A DNA stretch of 29,567 bases, taken from positions 1 to 29,567 of the forward strand of contig JBBQUP010000036.1 of assembly GCA_038212305.1 (NCBI GenBank), read 5' to 3'. Shown here piece after piece: positions 8,983 through 17,050 of the stretch (positions within the stretch are counted from its first letter, which is position 1; each line of letters begins with the position of its first letter). The stretch is from JBBQUP01 sp038212305 (lineage in GTDB: Bacteria > Bacteroidota > Bacteroidia > Bacteroidales > Marinilabiliaceae). The notes under the pieces were generated by a model. That model did not search any database, had not been told where the DNA came from, and was given only the letters and a program-made list of their open reading frames with translations. The position numbers were made by a program, and so were the translations under genes.

Positions 8983-8990
8983 TATATTTG
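8983..8990 (+). promoter_or_regulatory. Bacteroidota-type -7 element for the BY-kinase gene
   Basis: TATATTTG, an exact TAnnTTTG match, lies 20 nt before the ATG at 9011, in the 60-bp gap after the nuclease gene. A -33 TTTG is not evident. It suggests the kinase gene is transcribed on its own. Confidence 0.5.
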
Positions 8991-9010
8991 ATATCTCAAG
9001 AAAATAATAA

Positions 9011-11389
9011 ATGAACATAAACCCATCAAAACCGGGATTTCCAATCAATGAAGACAAAAGTGATGGTTTTCCAAGTATAAGTCGAATAATTCAATTAATA
9101 CTCAGATACTGGTATTTATATGCCTTATCAATAATAATTGCATCGGTTGGAGTATTTTTATATCATCGATATACGATTCCTATTTATAAAGCATCTACCA
9201 CATTAATTTTCAACACCAGCGAAAAGCGATCCATGACATCATCGGATCTTATCGAAGGGTTTGGCTTATCGGCCGATGCAAAAAATCTGGAGAATCAAAC
9301 ATTCATTATTAAATCATATAAAACTGTTTTTCGTACCATTTCAAAACTCGATTTTAACATAGAGTATTTCTCCGAAGGAAATTTTAAAAATACCGAACTC
9401 TATACATCATCTCCTTTTGAAGTAGCATTAGATTCAACCACTAATCATTTAATAAACATTCCTATACATATCGAATTTCTGGAGAGTAATTCCTTCCGTT
9501 TATCAATAAATAGCGAAGGTGGAAACAGTTATAATTATAAAAACAGAAGCTATGTAGGAGGAATTGGAAATACTAATTATTCAAACATATTTAAACTCAA
9601 TGAACCAATACAAACTCCTGCGGGAACATTCACCATTAAGCTTAAAACAGAGGGTATTGTTAACATTGGAAACCCCTATTATTTCAAATTTAGATCACCC
9701 GAATCACTCACAAGTGAATACCAATCCAAACTAGGCGTTTCGAACTATTCCGAGAGTTCATCAATACTATTTATGACTGTTATTGGCGAAAATCCTAATA
9801 AATTGTTGCGATTTTTGGATCAATTGGGTATTGAGTTGATTGAGTATAATTTAGAACAAAAAAATCAAATTGCTGGACGCTCGCTTCAGTTCATACAATT
9901 GCAATTGGCATCTATCAGCGACACTTTAAAACATGCTCAAAACCGATTGTTGGAATTTCAAAAAAAGAACCGATTTTTAGAGCCTAAAACTTCATCGGCA
10001 CAACTATCGACTCAATATTTTGAGACTGAGAAAGAAGAAAAAATCTTAACCCTAAAAAAGGAGTATTTCACCAGTTTACAACAAAAAATAGCGAATGATC
10101 CCAATGGTTCGGATTACATGTTACCAGCATTTACCGATGATATTAATCAAACCATTAATCGATTAATTCTTGATTTAACAACACTTAATAATGAAATAGA
10201 TCAGTTAAAAAAAGAGACAAGTTCAAACAATCCATATTTAACTACCTTAATTCAGAAATCGGCCATTGCCAGAGCCAATCTCAATTTAGCAATTGATAAA
10301 ATATTGGAAAATATAAAAATGGAAGAGACCATTTATTCCAAACAAATGAGCTCACTTGAGACCCAAATAAATCAACTACCCGAAATCGAAAAAAAGTATC
10401 TCGAAATTGATAGAACATACAAATTAAATGATGCTATTTACACCTTTCTACTTCAAAAAAATTCCGAGACTCAAATTACAAAAGCCTCTAATGTACCTGA
10501 TAATGAAGTGGTGGATCAAGCATCAATCAATGGAATTATTTCACCCGATAAAAAAGGCAATTATTCAAAAGCCATTATGCTGGCTTTATTAATTCCTTCG
10601 ATTTTAATCGCTATTATAGAAGTTTTTAATGTGCGAATTCGCAGTAAAGATGATTTAACAAATCTAATTCCTCAACTGCCCTTATTAGGCATGATTCCGC
10701 GATTGAAAGATGCAGGGCTAAATATCATGATTAACAACCCTCATTCAGATATAGCAGAAGCATTTCGAAGCATTCGAACACGATTAAATTTCTTAGGAAA
10801 TTCTAAAGAAAGTCGGGTTTTTACCGTTACCAGCACCAATACCGGCGATGGTAAAACATTTTTTTCGGTGAACCTTGCCTCTGCTTATGCTATTTCGGGT
10901 AAAAAAACGGCCTTGGTAGGTTTTGATTTACGTAAGCCGAAATTGTCGGAATTATTTAAATTGAATAATTCCATAGGCATTTCAAATTATTTAATCTCTG
11001 AATGCGAAATGGAGGACATTTGTTACTCTGATTATCAACCCAACTTAACCATTATACCAGCTGGTGTTATTCCTCCAAATCCATCAGAATTAATAGGAAA
11101 CAGTCGAACCGAATTACTATTTAGCTGGTTGAGAGATAATTACGAAGTAATTATTATTGATTCTCCTCCAGTTGGAGTGGTTGCCGATGCCCGATTATTA
11201 ATGGTTTATAGCGATGCTCATTTGTTTTTAGTTCGATACAATCATACACATAAAGAACATTTAAAACGAACTGTTCAAGATTTAATCAACGAAAATATAT
11301 CGTCGCTTGGGATCATTTTTAATGATATTCAGAAAAAGGAGTATCGCTACGGCAACTATTATTCGGAGTATTATGGCGAGAAAAATTAA
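9011..11389 (+). CDS. Polysaccharide chain-length regulator / tyrosine autokinase (Wzc-like)
   Basis: 792 residues with the fused architecture of Wzc-type BY-kinases, inner-membrane proteins that control chain length and export of capsule or exopolysaccharide. Domains: cytoplasmic N-terminus; first membrane segment (about 34-53, YALSIIIASVGVFLYH); large periplasmic Wzz/coiled-coil region including a long heptad-rich stretch (about 280-470); second membrane segment (about 518-538); cytoplasmic kinase with Walker A STNTGDGKT (Lys615), Walker A' LVGFDLRKP and Walker B VIIIDSPP. The C-terminus has a cluster of six tyrosines between 778 and 788 (YRYGNYYSEYY), the expected autophosphorylation tail. 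It converges, with 5 bp between stops, on a three-gene polysaccharide operon. The Wza export pore and a tyrosine phosphatase are not in the window. Confidence 0.92.
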   Translation: MNINPSKPGFPINEDKSDGFPSISRIIQLILRYWYLYALSIIIASVGVFLYHRYTIPIYKASTTLIFNTSEKRSMTSSDLIEGFGLSADAKNLENQTFIIKSYKTVFRTISKLDFNIEYFSEGNFKNTELYTSSPFEVALDSTTNHLINIPIHIEFLESNSFRLSINSEGGNSYNYKNRSYVGGIGNTNYSNIFKLNEPIQTPAGTFTIKLKTEGIVNIGNPYYFKFRSPESLTSEYQSKLGVSNYSESSSILFMTVIGENPNKLLRFLDQLGIELIEYNLEQKNQIAGRSLQFIQLQLASISDTLKHAQNRLLEFQKKNRFLEPKTSSAQLSTQYFETEKEEKILTLKKEYFTSLQQKIANDPNGSDYMLPAFTDDINQTINRLILDLTTLNNEIDQLKKETSSNNPYLTTLIQKSAIARANLNLAIDKILENIKMEETIYSKQMSSLETQINQLPEIEKKYLEIDRTYKLNDAIYTFLLQKNSETQITKASNVPDNEVVDQASINGIISPDKKGNYSKAIMLALLIPSILIAIIEVFNVRIRSKDDLTNLIPQLPLLGMIPRLKDAGLNIMINNPHSDIAEAFRSIRTRLNFLGNSKESRVFTVTSTNTGDGKTFFSVNLASAYAISGKKTALVGFDLRKPKLSELFKLNNSIGISNYLISECEMEDICYSDYQPNLTIIPAGVIPPNPSELIGNSRTELLFSWLRDNYEVIIIDSPPVGVVADARLLMVYSDAHLFLVRYNHTHKEHLKRTVQDLINENISSLGIIFNDIQKKEYRYGNYYSEYYGEKN

Positions 11390-11394
11390 CTAAC

Positions 11395-12528
11395 TTAATT
11401 TATTCCAGTCCGTTGTAAGATTTTTAATCCAATCATTCTTAGCGTTGACCAAAATAAATGCGATATTCGACTAATTAATTTCCATGAATACATAAAAGCA
11501 TTTGGTTGAGGTGGAATTTTAAAAATATAAAACCAACCTAACTGTAATTTAGAGATAATTCCATTGGTTTGAGAAATACGTTCCCATGCTATAGAATAGC
11601 TATATTCCAGTTTTTGAGATGAAGATTTTGAAAAAAAGCCGATATACCGTTTGATTATTTTTTTCGAAGTACTAACTTCTAAATAGTTAAATTTCAACCC
11701 TGAAATAGCGCTTAATACGCCAAATACCTCAGCCAAAGGTTTCTTAAGATGATGCTTTTCAATCTCATTACTTACATTCTTAAAAAAAGCCTCGTCAGCC
11801 GAATTTACCAATAAAATTAAATCGTAAAACCAAGCCAGCCTTACTCCTCCTCTATTTGCGGTATAATAAATGTGCAACGATAAATAAATAAACAATAATA
11901 CTTTATCCATATTATATACCAAGTTGTTATCGCGCTGATAATTACTTCTTTCCCAAATAGCTTGTATTGGTAAATTGTATTTTACATTTAACGGAAAAAG
12001 GGCTTGATGGACTTCAATGCTAACCCCTTTATATACGAATAACGGGAAATGATGATCGCTTGAATTAAACTCATCTAAATCAATTGAAACATTTGCCAAA
12101 CGACACAGTAATTCATATGCATCCTTTACTAGATTCGGTTTAACTAAAATGTCAATATCGCTCATGCTACGCCAGGCAATATCAGAATAAATCGTTTGAC
12201 TCAGATAAATACCTTTTAAAGGCATAACCTCAATTTTATGCTGAGATAAAAAAACGACTATTTCATTATACACTTTTGCAAAATGGTTATTACGAGCCAT
12301 TTGTGAAAAATAGTCCTGCTTAAATTTTGTTTGAATGACAGGTGGAGCTGATAACATTAATTCGGGAGCTAAGGATTGAAACATAGCCGATAAGCCGTTT
12401 TTACTTAAGTAAGTGAATGCAAATTCCCAATCAGAAATAGCATACTCTGATGAGTTTTTATCAGCAAACGACCACTCCAAAATAGTTCGTTCATCAGTCG
12501 ATATGGAATAGGTTGCTAAGTAGTTCAT
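11395..12528 (-). CDS. NTP_transf_5-type nucleotidyltransferase family protein
   Basis: 377 residues from ATG 12528; a TTG at 12591 would add 21 residues. The segment PLKGIYLSQTIYSDIAWRSMSDIDILVKP carries the nucleotidyltransferase pattern (Gly, then DxD in SDIDILV) of the NTP_transf_5 family (PF14907 type). Members of this family are frequent in Bacteroidota capsule and exopolysaccharide loci; the substrate is unknown. The C-terminal half is largely helical with a hydrophobic stretch (YNMDKVLLFIYLSLHIYYTA). It is the last gene of the acetyltransferase-GT2-nucleotidyltransferase operon, 111 bp after the GT2 stop if ATG is used and 48 bp if TTG is used. Biochemical role is inferred from motif and context only. 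Confidence 0.8.
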   Translation of the reverse strand: MNYLATYSISTDERTILEWSFADKNSSEYAISDWEFAFTYLSKNGLSAMFQSLAPELMLSAPPVIQTKFKQDYFSQMARNNHFAKVYNEIVVFLSQHKIEVMPLKGIYLSQTIYSDIAWRSMSDIDILVKPNLVKDAYELLCRLANVSIDLDEFNSSDHHFPLFVYKGVSIEVHQALFPLNVKYNLPIQAIWERSNYQRDNNLVYNMDKVLLFIYLSLHIYYTANRGGVRLAWFYDLILLVNSADEAFFKNVSNEIEKHHLKKPLAEVFGVLSAISGLKFNYLEVSTSKKIIKRYIGFFSKSSSQKLEYSYSIAWERISQTNGIISKLQLGWFYIFKIPPQPNAFMYSWKLISRISHLFWSTLRMIGLKILQRTGIN

Positions 12529-12639
12529 TTTTTGATGAGTATCAAGATGTGAGAAGTGATTATCAAGACTTAAGTATCGTGTGTCAAACAAATAGATCGA
12601 TTAAACAGATTCAATTATTACAAAATGTAACCCCGATTT

Positions 12640-13404
12640 TTAATTACCGATTTTATCTCGCACAAAAAACTGGTGCAACTTACCAATATTTTTCATCAAT
12701 AATGTTCGTAACCCACCAGCCTTGTTGCTATTTATGGCATGGAAATCCTCCTTCGACTTACGAATAATATTTTTAATGCTGCGATTACTAGTTCCGCCGA
12801 GCCTCATTTTAACGAACACATTGTTTATGTATCCAAATGTAAACATTGGCGATAAAAACAGTCGAAGAATAAAATCGTAATCGGCTGAGATTCGGTACGA
12901 CGTTTTAAAAACGCCTATTTCACCATAAGCAGCTTTTGAGACATACAAAGTTGGATGAGGAGGCATCCAGCCACGCTTTAATATATTTTTTGAGAAGGGT
13001 TGACTTTTCCAAAACCGAACCACCTTGGTAACATCCTCTTTTTGAACATATTCCAAATCGCCATAAACAGCATCCACACTTTGTGAATTAAAGCAATTGG
13101 CAATCATCTCAATTACATTAGGCGATGCCAGCAAATCATCGGCATGCAAAAAGCCAATGATATCTCCAGATGCCATCGTAATCCCTTTGTTCATTGCATC
13201 GTAAATTCCACCGTCGGGTTCGCTCACCCAGCGGGCAATTTTTGATTCGTGTTGTTTTATTAAATCAACAGTTCCATCGGTAGAGCCGCCATCAACAATA
13301 ATGTATTCAATGTTGGGATATGTTTGGCTAAAAACACTGGTCATGGTGTCACCTAAAGTATTAACCGACTGGTAGGTAACTGTTATAATGGATATTTTTA
13401 TCAC
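12640..13404 (-). CDS. GT2-family glycosyltransferase
   Basis: 254 residues of a GT-A fold family 2 glycosyltransferase. Seen: N-terminal beta strand ISIITVTYQSV; VDGGSTDGTVDLI (nucleotide binding); SEPDGGIYDAMNKGI; and FLHADDLL with the metal-binding DxD-like HADD. These match the WcaA/WcaE-like group that adds a sugar to an undecaprenyl-linked or exported glycan from an NDP-sugar donor. The start must be GTG (13404), because the acetyltransferase gene ends at 13410 and the next Met falls inside the fold. It is closely coupled to that gene (5 bp). Sugar specificity cannot be read from sequence. The C-terminus is basic and likely membrane-associated. Confidence 0.92.
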   Translation of the reverse strand: MIKISIITVTYQSVNTLGDTMTSVFSQTYPNIEYIIVDGGSTDGTVDLIKQHESKIARWVSEPDGGIYDAMNKGITMASGDIIGFLHADDLLASPNVIEMIANCFNSQSVDAVYGDLEYVQKEDVTKVVRFWKSQPFSKNILKRGWMPPHPTLYVSKAAYGEIGVFKTSYRISADYDFILRLFLSPMFTFGYINNVFVKMRLGGTSNRSIKNIIRKSKEDFHAINSNKAGGLRTLLMKNIGKLHQFFVRDKIGN

Positions 13405-13409
13405 ACTTA

Positions 13410-13970
13410 CTATTTATTTTCTTGTATCACACGATCACGAATTTTTACAGCAGGATTACCTCGATAAACAGAAAAAGACAGTAAATCAGTGGATGCCAAA
13501 CTCATTGCAGATAATACGGAATGCGAACAACAGACAACACCTCCACATACAACCGAATTCGCACCTATCCATACACCATCCTCAATAACAATTGGAGAAA
13601 CAATTAAATCGAACGTGTCACATTTATAATTGTGATTCCCGCATAATAAAAGAGCTCCCTGTGAAATGCAGCAATTATTACCAATTGAAACTTTGCCTAA
13701 ACTATCAATCCACACTTTTTCACCAATCCAACTGTAGTTTCCCACTTGTAAATTCCAGGGATATTTTACGTTAATAGATTGTTTAAATACCACTCTGTTG
13801 CCAATTTTAGCTCCAAATAATCGTAACCAAAACGTTTTTAAACCCGATGAAGGATTCAATGGATTAATTAAAAACAACGCATTTACAAAAAACCAGACTG
13901 TTCGTTTTACCACCCCAGCTCCTGGATAGTACCACGAATTATCGTATTGGTTAAGTTTGGTTTGCAACAT
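13410..13970 (-). CDS. WcaF-like polysaccharide O-acetyltransferase
   Basis: 186 residues from ATG 13970 of a left-handed beta-helix (hexapeptide-repeat) acetyltransferase of the colanic-acid WcaF type, which transfers acetyl from acetyl-CoA to a glycan precursor. Seen: family N-terminus LNQYDNSWYYPG; a hydrophobic segment RTVWFFVNALFLINP; LRLFGAKIGNRV; hexapeptide repeats; the catalytic-His region CGNHNYK; WIGANSVVCGGV; and YRGNPAVKIRDR. The open frame continues upstream to a TTG at 14099, but that extension contains the terminator of the previous operon and a promoter, so it is not coding. ATG 13979 is a second possible start. First gene of a three-gene polysaccharide operon. Confidence 0.9.
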   Translation of the reverse strand: MLQTKLNQYDNSWYYPGAGVVKRTVWFFVNALFLINPLNPSSGLKTFWLRLFGAKIGNRVVFKQSINVKYPWNLQVGNYSWIGEKVWIDSLGKVSIGNNCCISQGALLLCGNHNYKCDTFDLIVSPIVIEDGVWIGANSVVCGGVVCCSHSVLSAMSLASTDLLSFSVYRGNPAVKIRDRVIQENK

Positions 13971-13985
13971 AAACTCCATTTTAGA

Positions 13986-14015
13986 CAAATATAACCATAA
14001 ATATAGATCACCAAA
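13986..14015 (-). promoter_or_regulatory. Promoter of the acetyltransferase-GT2-nucleotidyltransferase operon
   Basis: On the minus strand TTTG (14015-14012), 18 nt, then TATATTTG (13993-13986). Both match the Bacteroidota -33 TTTG / -7 TAnnTTTG promoter, with spacing one base under the usual range. It lies downstream of the hydrogenase operon terminator and 15 nt before ATG 13970, which decides that start over the upstream TTG. Confidence 0.65.
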
Positions 14016-14045
14016 TGATTGATCACAAATTGATGGCATATAAAA

Positions 14046-14081
14046 AGAGCGAAACCAGCTTTTTAAACAAGATTTCGCTCT
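14046..14081 (-). terminator. Rho-independent terminator of the hydrogenase operon
   Basis: AGAGCGAAA and TTTCGCTCT form a perfect 9-bp stem with an 18-nt loop; on the minus strand the stem is followed directly by TTTTTA. It lies 71 bp beyond the stop of the group B hydrogenase gene. Confidence 0.85.
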
Positions 14082-14152
14082 ACCTAAAACCGTAATCAAT
14101 AAAGAGAATAAACCGACAAAAGTTAAATTGAAACACTTAATTAAAACTACGG

Positions 14153-15610
14153 TTAGGATTCAATCGCAACCCGATTGTTGCTTTTTATTTCTGATAGATG
14201 TTTCGCTAAGTTTTGTTTAACCAGTTCAACTGGCGCAATTGAACAAGGACCATTAACACAGCCTCCTAGGCACGACATGACTTCGATAAAATTATGCAAT
14301 CCTGATTTTTTACTCGATGCTCGCAATAAGCCAATACTCTTTTTTGTCAACCCATCAATGGCCAATGGTTTAAATGCACTGCCTGCTGGTAGCGATTCTT
14401 TTAAAGCATTTGCCACGCCTCCACTTTGTGCAAACCCTCTGCCTTCAATCGATATGGTCGAATTTAAAGCATCCTCCTTTGCATTGTCAATTTCAATTCC
14501 AAAAGCGGCTATCCAACTGCCCAATTCTTCGAAGGTGAGCACATAATCAATGACATCGCTTTTTGCCGCTTCGCTTCTTTTAGCAAGACATGGACTAATA
14601 AAAACGGTCTTCGATTTTGGATTTTGCTTTCTTACGTTAAGACCAGTATATATCATTGGTGAAAGCGTATGGGACACAAAAGGCTTGAGCGAAGGAATGT
14701 GTTTTTCGACTAATGCAGTATAGGAAGGACAGCAACTACTCGTCAAGAATGGCTTGCCATCATTAACAAACTCCTGCCATTCGCGAGTTTCATTTTGTGT
14801 TGTAATATCTGCTCCCTCAGCCACTTCAACCACATTTGAGAAACCCAATTGTTTAATGCTATTAACAAGTTTTGCAGGCGATTCGCTAAACTGACCAAAC
14901 AAGGCAGGTGCAACCATTGCCACCACATCGTAACCCGATTGAATGGCTTGGAAGACTTCTATCACCTGAGTTTTTTCGAGGATGGCACCAAACGGACAAG
15001 CCATCATGCACTTACCACAGTCGATACACTTTTCCTGATCAATGACTTCGATTCCATAATCATTTTTTTGTATGGCCTTAACGGGACACGACTCTTCGCA
15101 TGGCACCGACAAATAAGCGATGGCGTGATAGGGACATGCCTTTTGACATAACCCACAGTTCACACACGTGCGATGATCGATTTGAGCTTTACCGTTGATG
15201 ATGGCAATAGATGATTTTGGGCAATTCATTTGGCAAGCACGCGCCTCGCAACCCTGACACAAATTGGTTACCGTATAATTTACTTGCACGCACGAGCTGC
15301 AAGCCTCATCAACAACAGTTAAAAAATTGCTGTTTTTTTCTTTCCCCTCCAATGCTTTCCGCGCATATTGTCGTAAAGGTGTTAACTCATCGGTTTCATC
15401 GGATACACCAAAACCCAATATGGCCATTATTTTGTATTTAAGCACCGCCCTATCTTTATGCACACAACAGCGAATAGGATGTTTCGATTTGGGTCGCATA
15501 ATTAGGGGTATGCGATCAATTTTCTCGGTTAGCTCTCCGTTTTTTAAAAGCTTTATGATTCGGGTTAATAACTCGCGTTTGGTTTGAATGGCGTTATTAA
15601 AGTAAATCAT
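14153..15610 (-). CDS. [FeFe]-hydrogenase, group B-like
   Basis: 485 residues. [FeFe]-hydrogenases interconvert protons plus electrons and H2 at the H-cluster. The N-terminal part carries many cysteines: CxxC at 104/107, a C118/C121/C126/C130 set, C149/C152/C155/C159, C171/C175 and C195/C198/C201/C205, the last two long sets being typical ferredoxin [4Fe-4S] motifs. The catalytic domain has all three H-cluster signatures: L1 SSCCPS (C293 proton-transfer and C294 ligand), L2 SPCLAK (C341, K344), L3 SCLGGCVNG (C447, C451). Ser before the L2 Pro-Cys, where group A enzymes have Met, and the shortened C-terminus fit group B (TIGR04105-like). No flavin or quinone module is fused, so ferredoxin is the likely partner. 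Last gene of the operon; its start overlaps the upstream gene by 14 bp. Maturases are elsewhere. Confidence 0.88.
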   Translation of the reverse strand: MIYFNNAIQTKRELLTRIIKLLKNGELTEKIDRIPLIMRPKSKHPIRCCVHKDRAVLKYKIMAILGFGVSDETDELTPLRQYARKALEGKEKNSNFLTVVDEACSSCVQVNYTVTNLCQGCEARACQMNCPKSSIAIINGKAQIDHRTCVNCGLCQKACPYHAIAYLSVPCEESCPVKAIQKNDYGIEVIDQEKCIDCGKCMMACPFGAILEKTQVIEVFQAIQSGYDVVAMVAPALFGQFSESPAKLVNSIKQLGFSNVVEVAEGADITTQNETREWQEFVNDGKPFLTSSCCPSYTALVEKHIPSLKPFVSHTLSPMIYTGLNVRKQNPKSKTVFISPCLAKRSEAAKSDVIDYVLTFEELGSWIAAFGIEIDNAKEDALNSTISIEGRGFAQSGGVANALKESLPAGSAFKPLAIDGLTKKSIGLLRASSKKSGLHNFIEVMSCLGGCVNGPCSIAPVELVKQNLAKHLSEIKSNNRVAIES

Positions 15611-15860
15611 TATATATTATTTTTAATTGTTTTAAGATTTTATCGATGGTTGCAGAATCCATTAATACACCATTTATTTGAACATAAGGAGGTCGTTTTT
15701 CCGATTCATCCTGACAAATATTTAAACATGGAATGCCGTAAACTGAAACATGGTCTTTTATTTGAGAAGGCAAACGATCCTTTAATAAATGTAAACCCAC
15801 TCCACCCATGATGTAGCACATTGTGCCACTACAAATTTTAACTTCAGTTTTTTTAATCAT
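15597..15860 (-). CDS. Thioredoxin-like [2Fe-2S] ferredoxin (NuoE/HndA-like)
   Basis: 87 residues with four cysteines arranged C10-x4-C15 ... C45-x3-C49 (CSGTMC and CLNIC), the ligand pattern of thioredoxin-fold [2Fe-2S] proteins related to NuoE/HndA. The following segment YVQINGVLMDSATIDKIL matches the family's beta-hairpin and last helix. It lies between the phosphatase (5-bp gap) and the group B hydrogenase (14-bp overlap), so it is translated with both. No NuoF-like flavoprotein partner is nearby, so it may be an electron carrier or redox sensor for the cluster rather than an NADH-dehydrogenase subunit. Confidence 0.85.
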   Translation of the reverse strand: MIKKTEVKICSGTMCYIMGGVGLHLLKDRLPSQIKDHVSVYGIPCLNICQDESEKRPPYVQINGVLMDSATIDKILKQLKIIYNDLL

Positions 15861-15865
15861 AGCGT

Positions 15866-17044
15866 CTATAAATATTGTATTTCAACATCTTTTAAATATT
15901 TTTCTTCGAGTAAATGGGTGATTTTTTTCAACACATTGCGACGAATCTCAAGCTCCACAGGCAAATTTGGATCGTGGTGCGCCTCATTAATACGCGTTCC
16001 TACCATGAAATGGATTTCATCGCATCCCATCATCAACTTAAAAAGCTGCTCGGCGGGATTAGAATTTTGTTGCATTAAACGATCACTCCCTTCCAATAAT
16101 CCAGACACTTTGCCCAATGTCAAAATACCTTCAGTCACCAAATCAATCCCTTTCATTTTTGAGGCTGGAGGCAATTGATAATCAGTAAAATCCAAACTCA
16201 CCTCAATGGGTTCGTTAAACTCACGAGAAAGTATTTGAGCCGTTGTTCCACCGCAAACTACTCGCTTGCCCTTAAAGTGCTGTAGGGTATCGGCCAGCAA
16301 CTTATCGTGCTTTTTATGATAAGGCGGTCCAGTGGCTACAATAAGTTTTCGAGGCTCGCGACAATAAATAACACAACAAGTGGCATCGTCTTTAAACATT
16401 CCACCATCGTTTGCTTTTGCGCGATCGATTATTTTTTTCGAAAGTTGAGTTGCAGAGACACTACCGTTTGCATCAATAGCCATCTCAACATAATCAACCA
16501 ATCCCTCATTCCAACCTAAAGGATGATGGTTCGAACCCAAACCCGATAACGAAACACCATTGGAAATCAACACCAAACGATCCTCCTTTTCCAATTTAAA
16601 TTCGGAATAAAAAACCTGATGATTCCCATTAGCAGTGGTTATCAACTTCTCGGAACGAACAATGTGATCGTAATTTCCGCTACGAAAGAGTAACGCAGGA
16701 GGATTGTTAAATTCCACTAGCTTAACCTGTCCTTCGAAGTTGATGTCCATGATAGTAAAACTCGAATTGGCCATTTTTCGAACATCATTGTATGGTAAGG
16801 TATTAATTATAAATTCAGCCGTACGCCAAGCGGGCTCATGATTCATGGCAAACTGCATGGCCATTGAGGTTGTCATGGAGGCTAAAATATTGGCTTTGAT
16901 GCCCTGTCCCATTCCATCGGCAAGAACTGTCACCACACGGTTTTCTTCCTTTAATTTTCGAGATAAGCACACATCTCCACAACAGGTAGCACCTTGTCGG
17001 TTACCCTGAATTGTTTCAGCTTCAATGTGAAAAGGTTGGTGCAT
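15866..17044 (-). CDS. SpoIIE/PP2C-type protein phosphatase (HfsA-like)
   Basis: 392 residues. Residues 15-230 form a SpoIIE-type PP2C serine/threonine phosphatase domain: Asp24 in CCGDVC, LADGMGQG (Asp43), FNNPPALLF, and KDDATCCVIY (Asp219/Asp220). The usual SDG metal motif reads SNG here (Asn162), which may weaken metal binding. Residues 235-392 form a second domain with TGPPYHKKHD and VVCGGTTAQIL, a pairing familiar from phosphatases encoded beside sensory [FeFe]-hydrogenases (hfsA of the hfsABCD cluster of Thermoanaerobacterium). The gene is 6 bp after the sensory hydrogenase gene and 5 bp before the small ferredoxin gene. Its target protein is unknown; a regulator controlled by H2 or redox state is the natural inference. 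Cytoplasmic, with no membrane segment. Confidence 0.85.
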   Translation of the reverse strand: MHQPFHIEAETIQGNRQGATCCGDVCLSRKLKEENRVVTVLADGMGQGIKANILASMTTSMAMQFAMNHEPAWRTAEFIINTLPYNDVRKMANSSFTIMDINFEGQVKLVEFNNPPALLFRSGNYDHIVRSEKLITTANGNHQVFYSEFKLEKEDRLVLISNGVSLSGLGSNHHPLGWNEGLVDYVEMAIDANGSVSATQLSKKIIDRAKANDGGMFKDDATCCVIYCREPRKLIVATGPPYHKKHDKLLADTLQHFKGKRVVCGGTTAQILSREFNEPIEVSLDFTDYQLPPASKMKGIDLVTEGILTLGKVSGLLEGSDRLMQQNSNPAEQLFKLMMGCDEIHFMVGTRINEAHHDPNLPVELEIRRNVLKKITHLLEEKYLKDVEIQYL

Positions 17045-17050
17045 ATCGTC

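Noticed and set aside
12529..12591. TTG start adding 21 residues to the nucleotidyltransferase
   Set aside because: An ATG is available at 12528 and the extra residues carry no recognisable motif; not excluded.
13971..14099. Extra N-terminal codons of the WcaF-like gene starting at TTG 14099
   Set aside because: They contain a terminator hairpin and a promoter and have no counterpart in the recognised family N-terminus.
14743..14928. Trp-rich 61-codon minus-strand frame inside the group B hydrogenase gene
   Set aside because: Out-of-frame reading of the hydrogenase on the same strand; no start signal.
15211..15811. Several overlapping plus-strand frames opposite the hydrogenase and ferredoxin genes
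   Set aside because: They oppose genes with clear cysteine motifs; residue content is typical of antisense frames.
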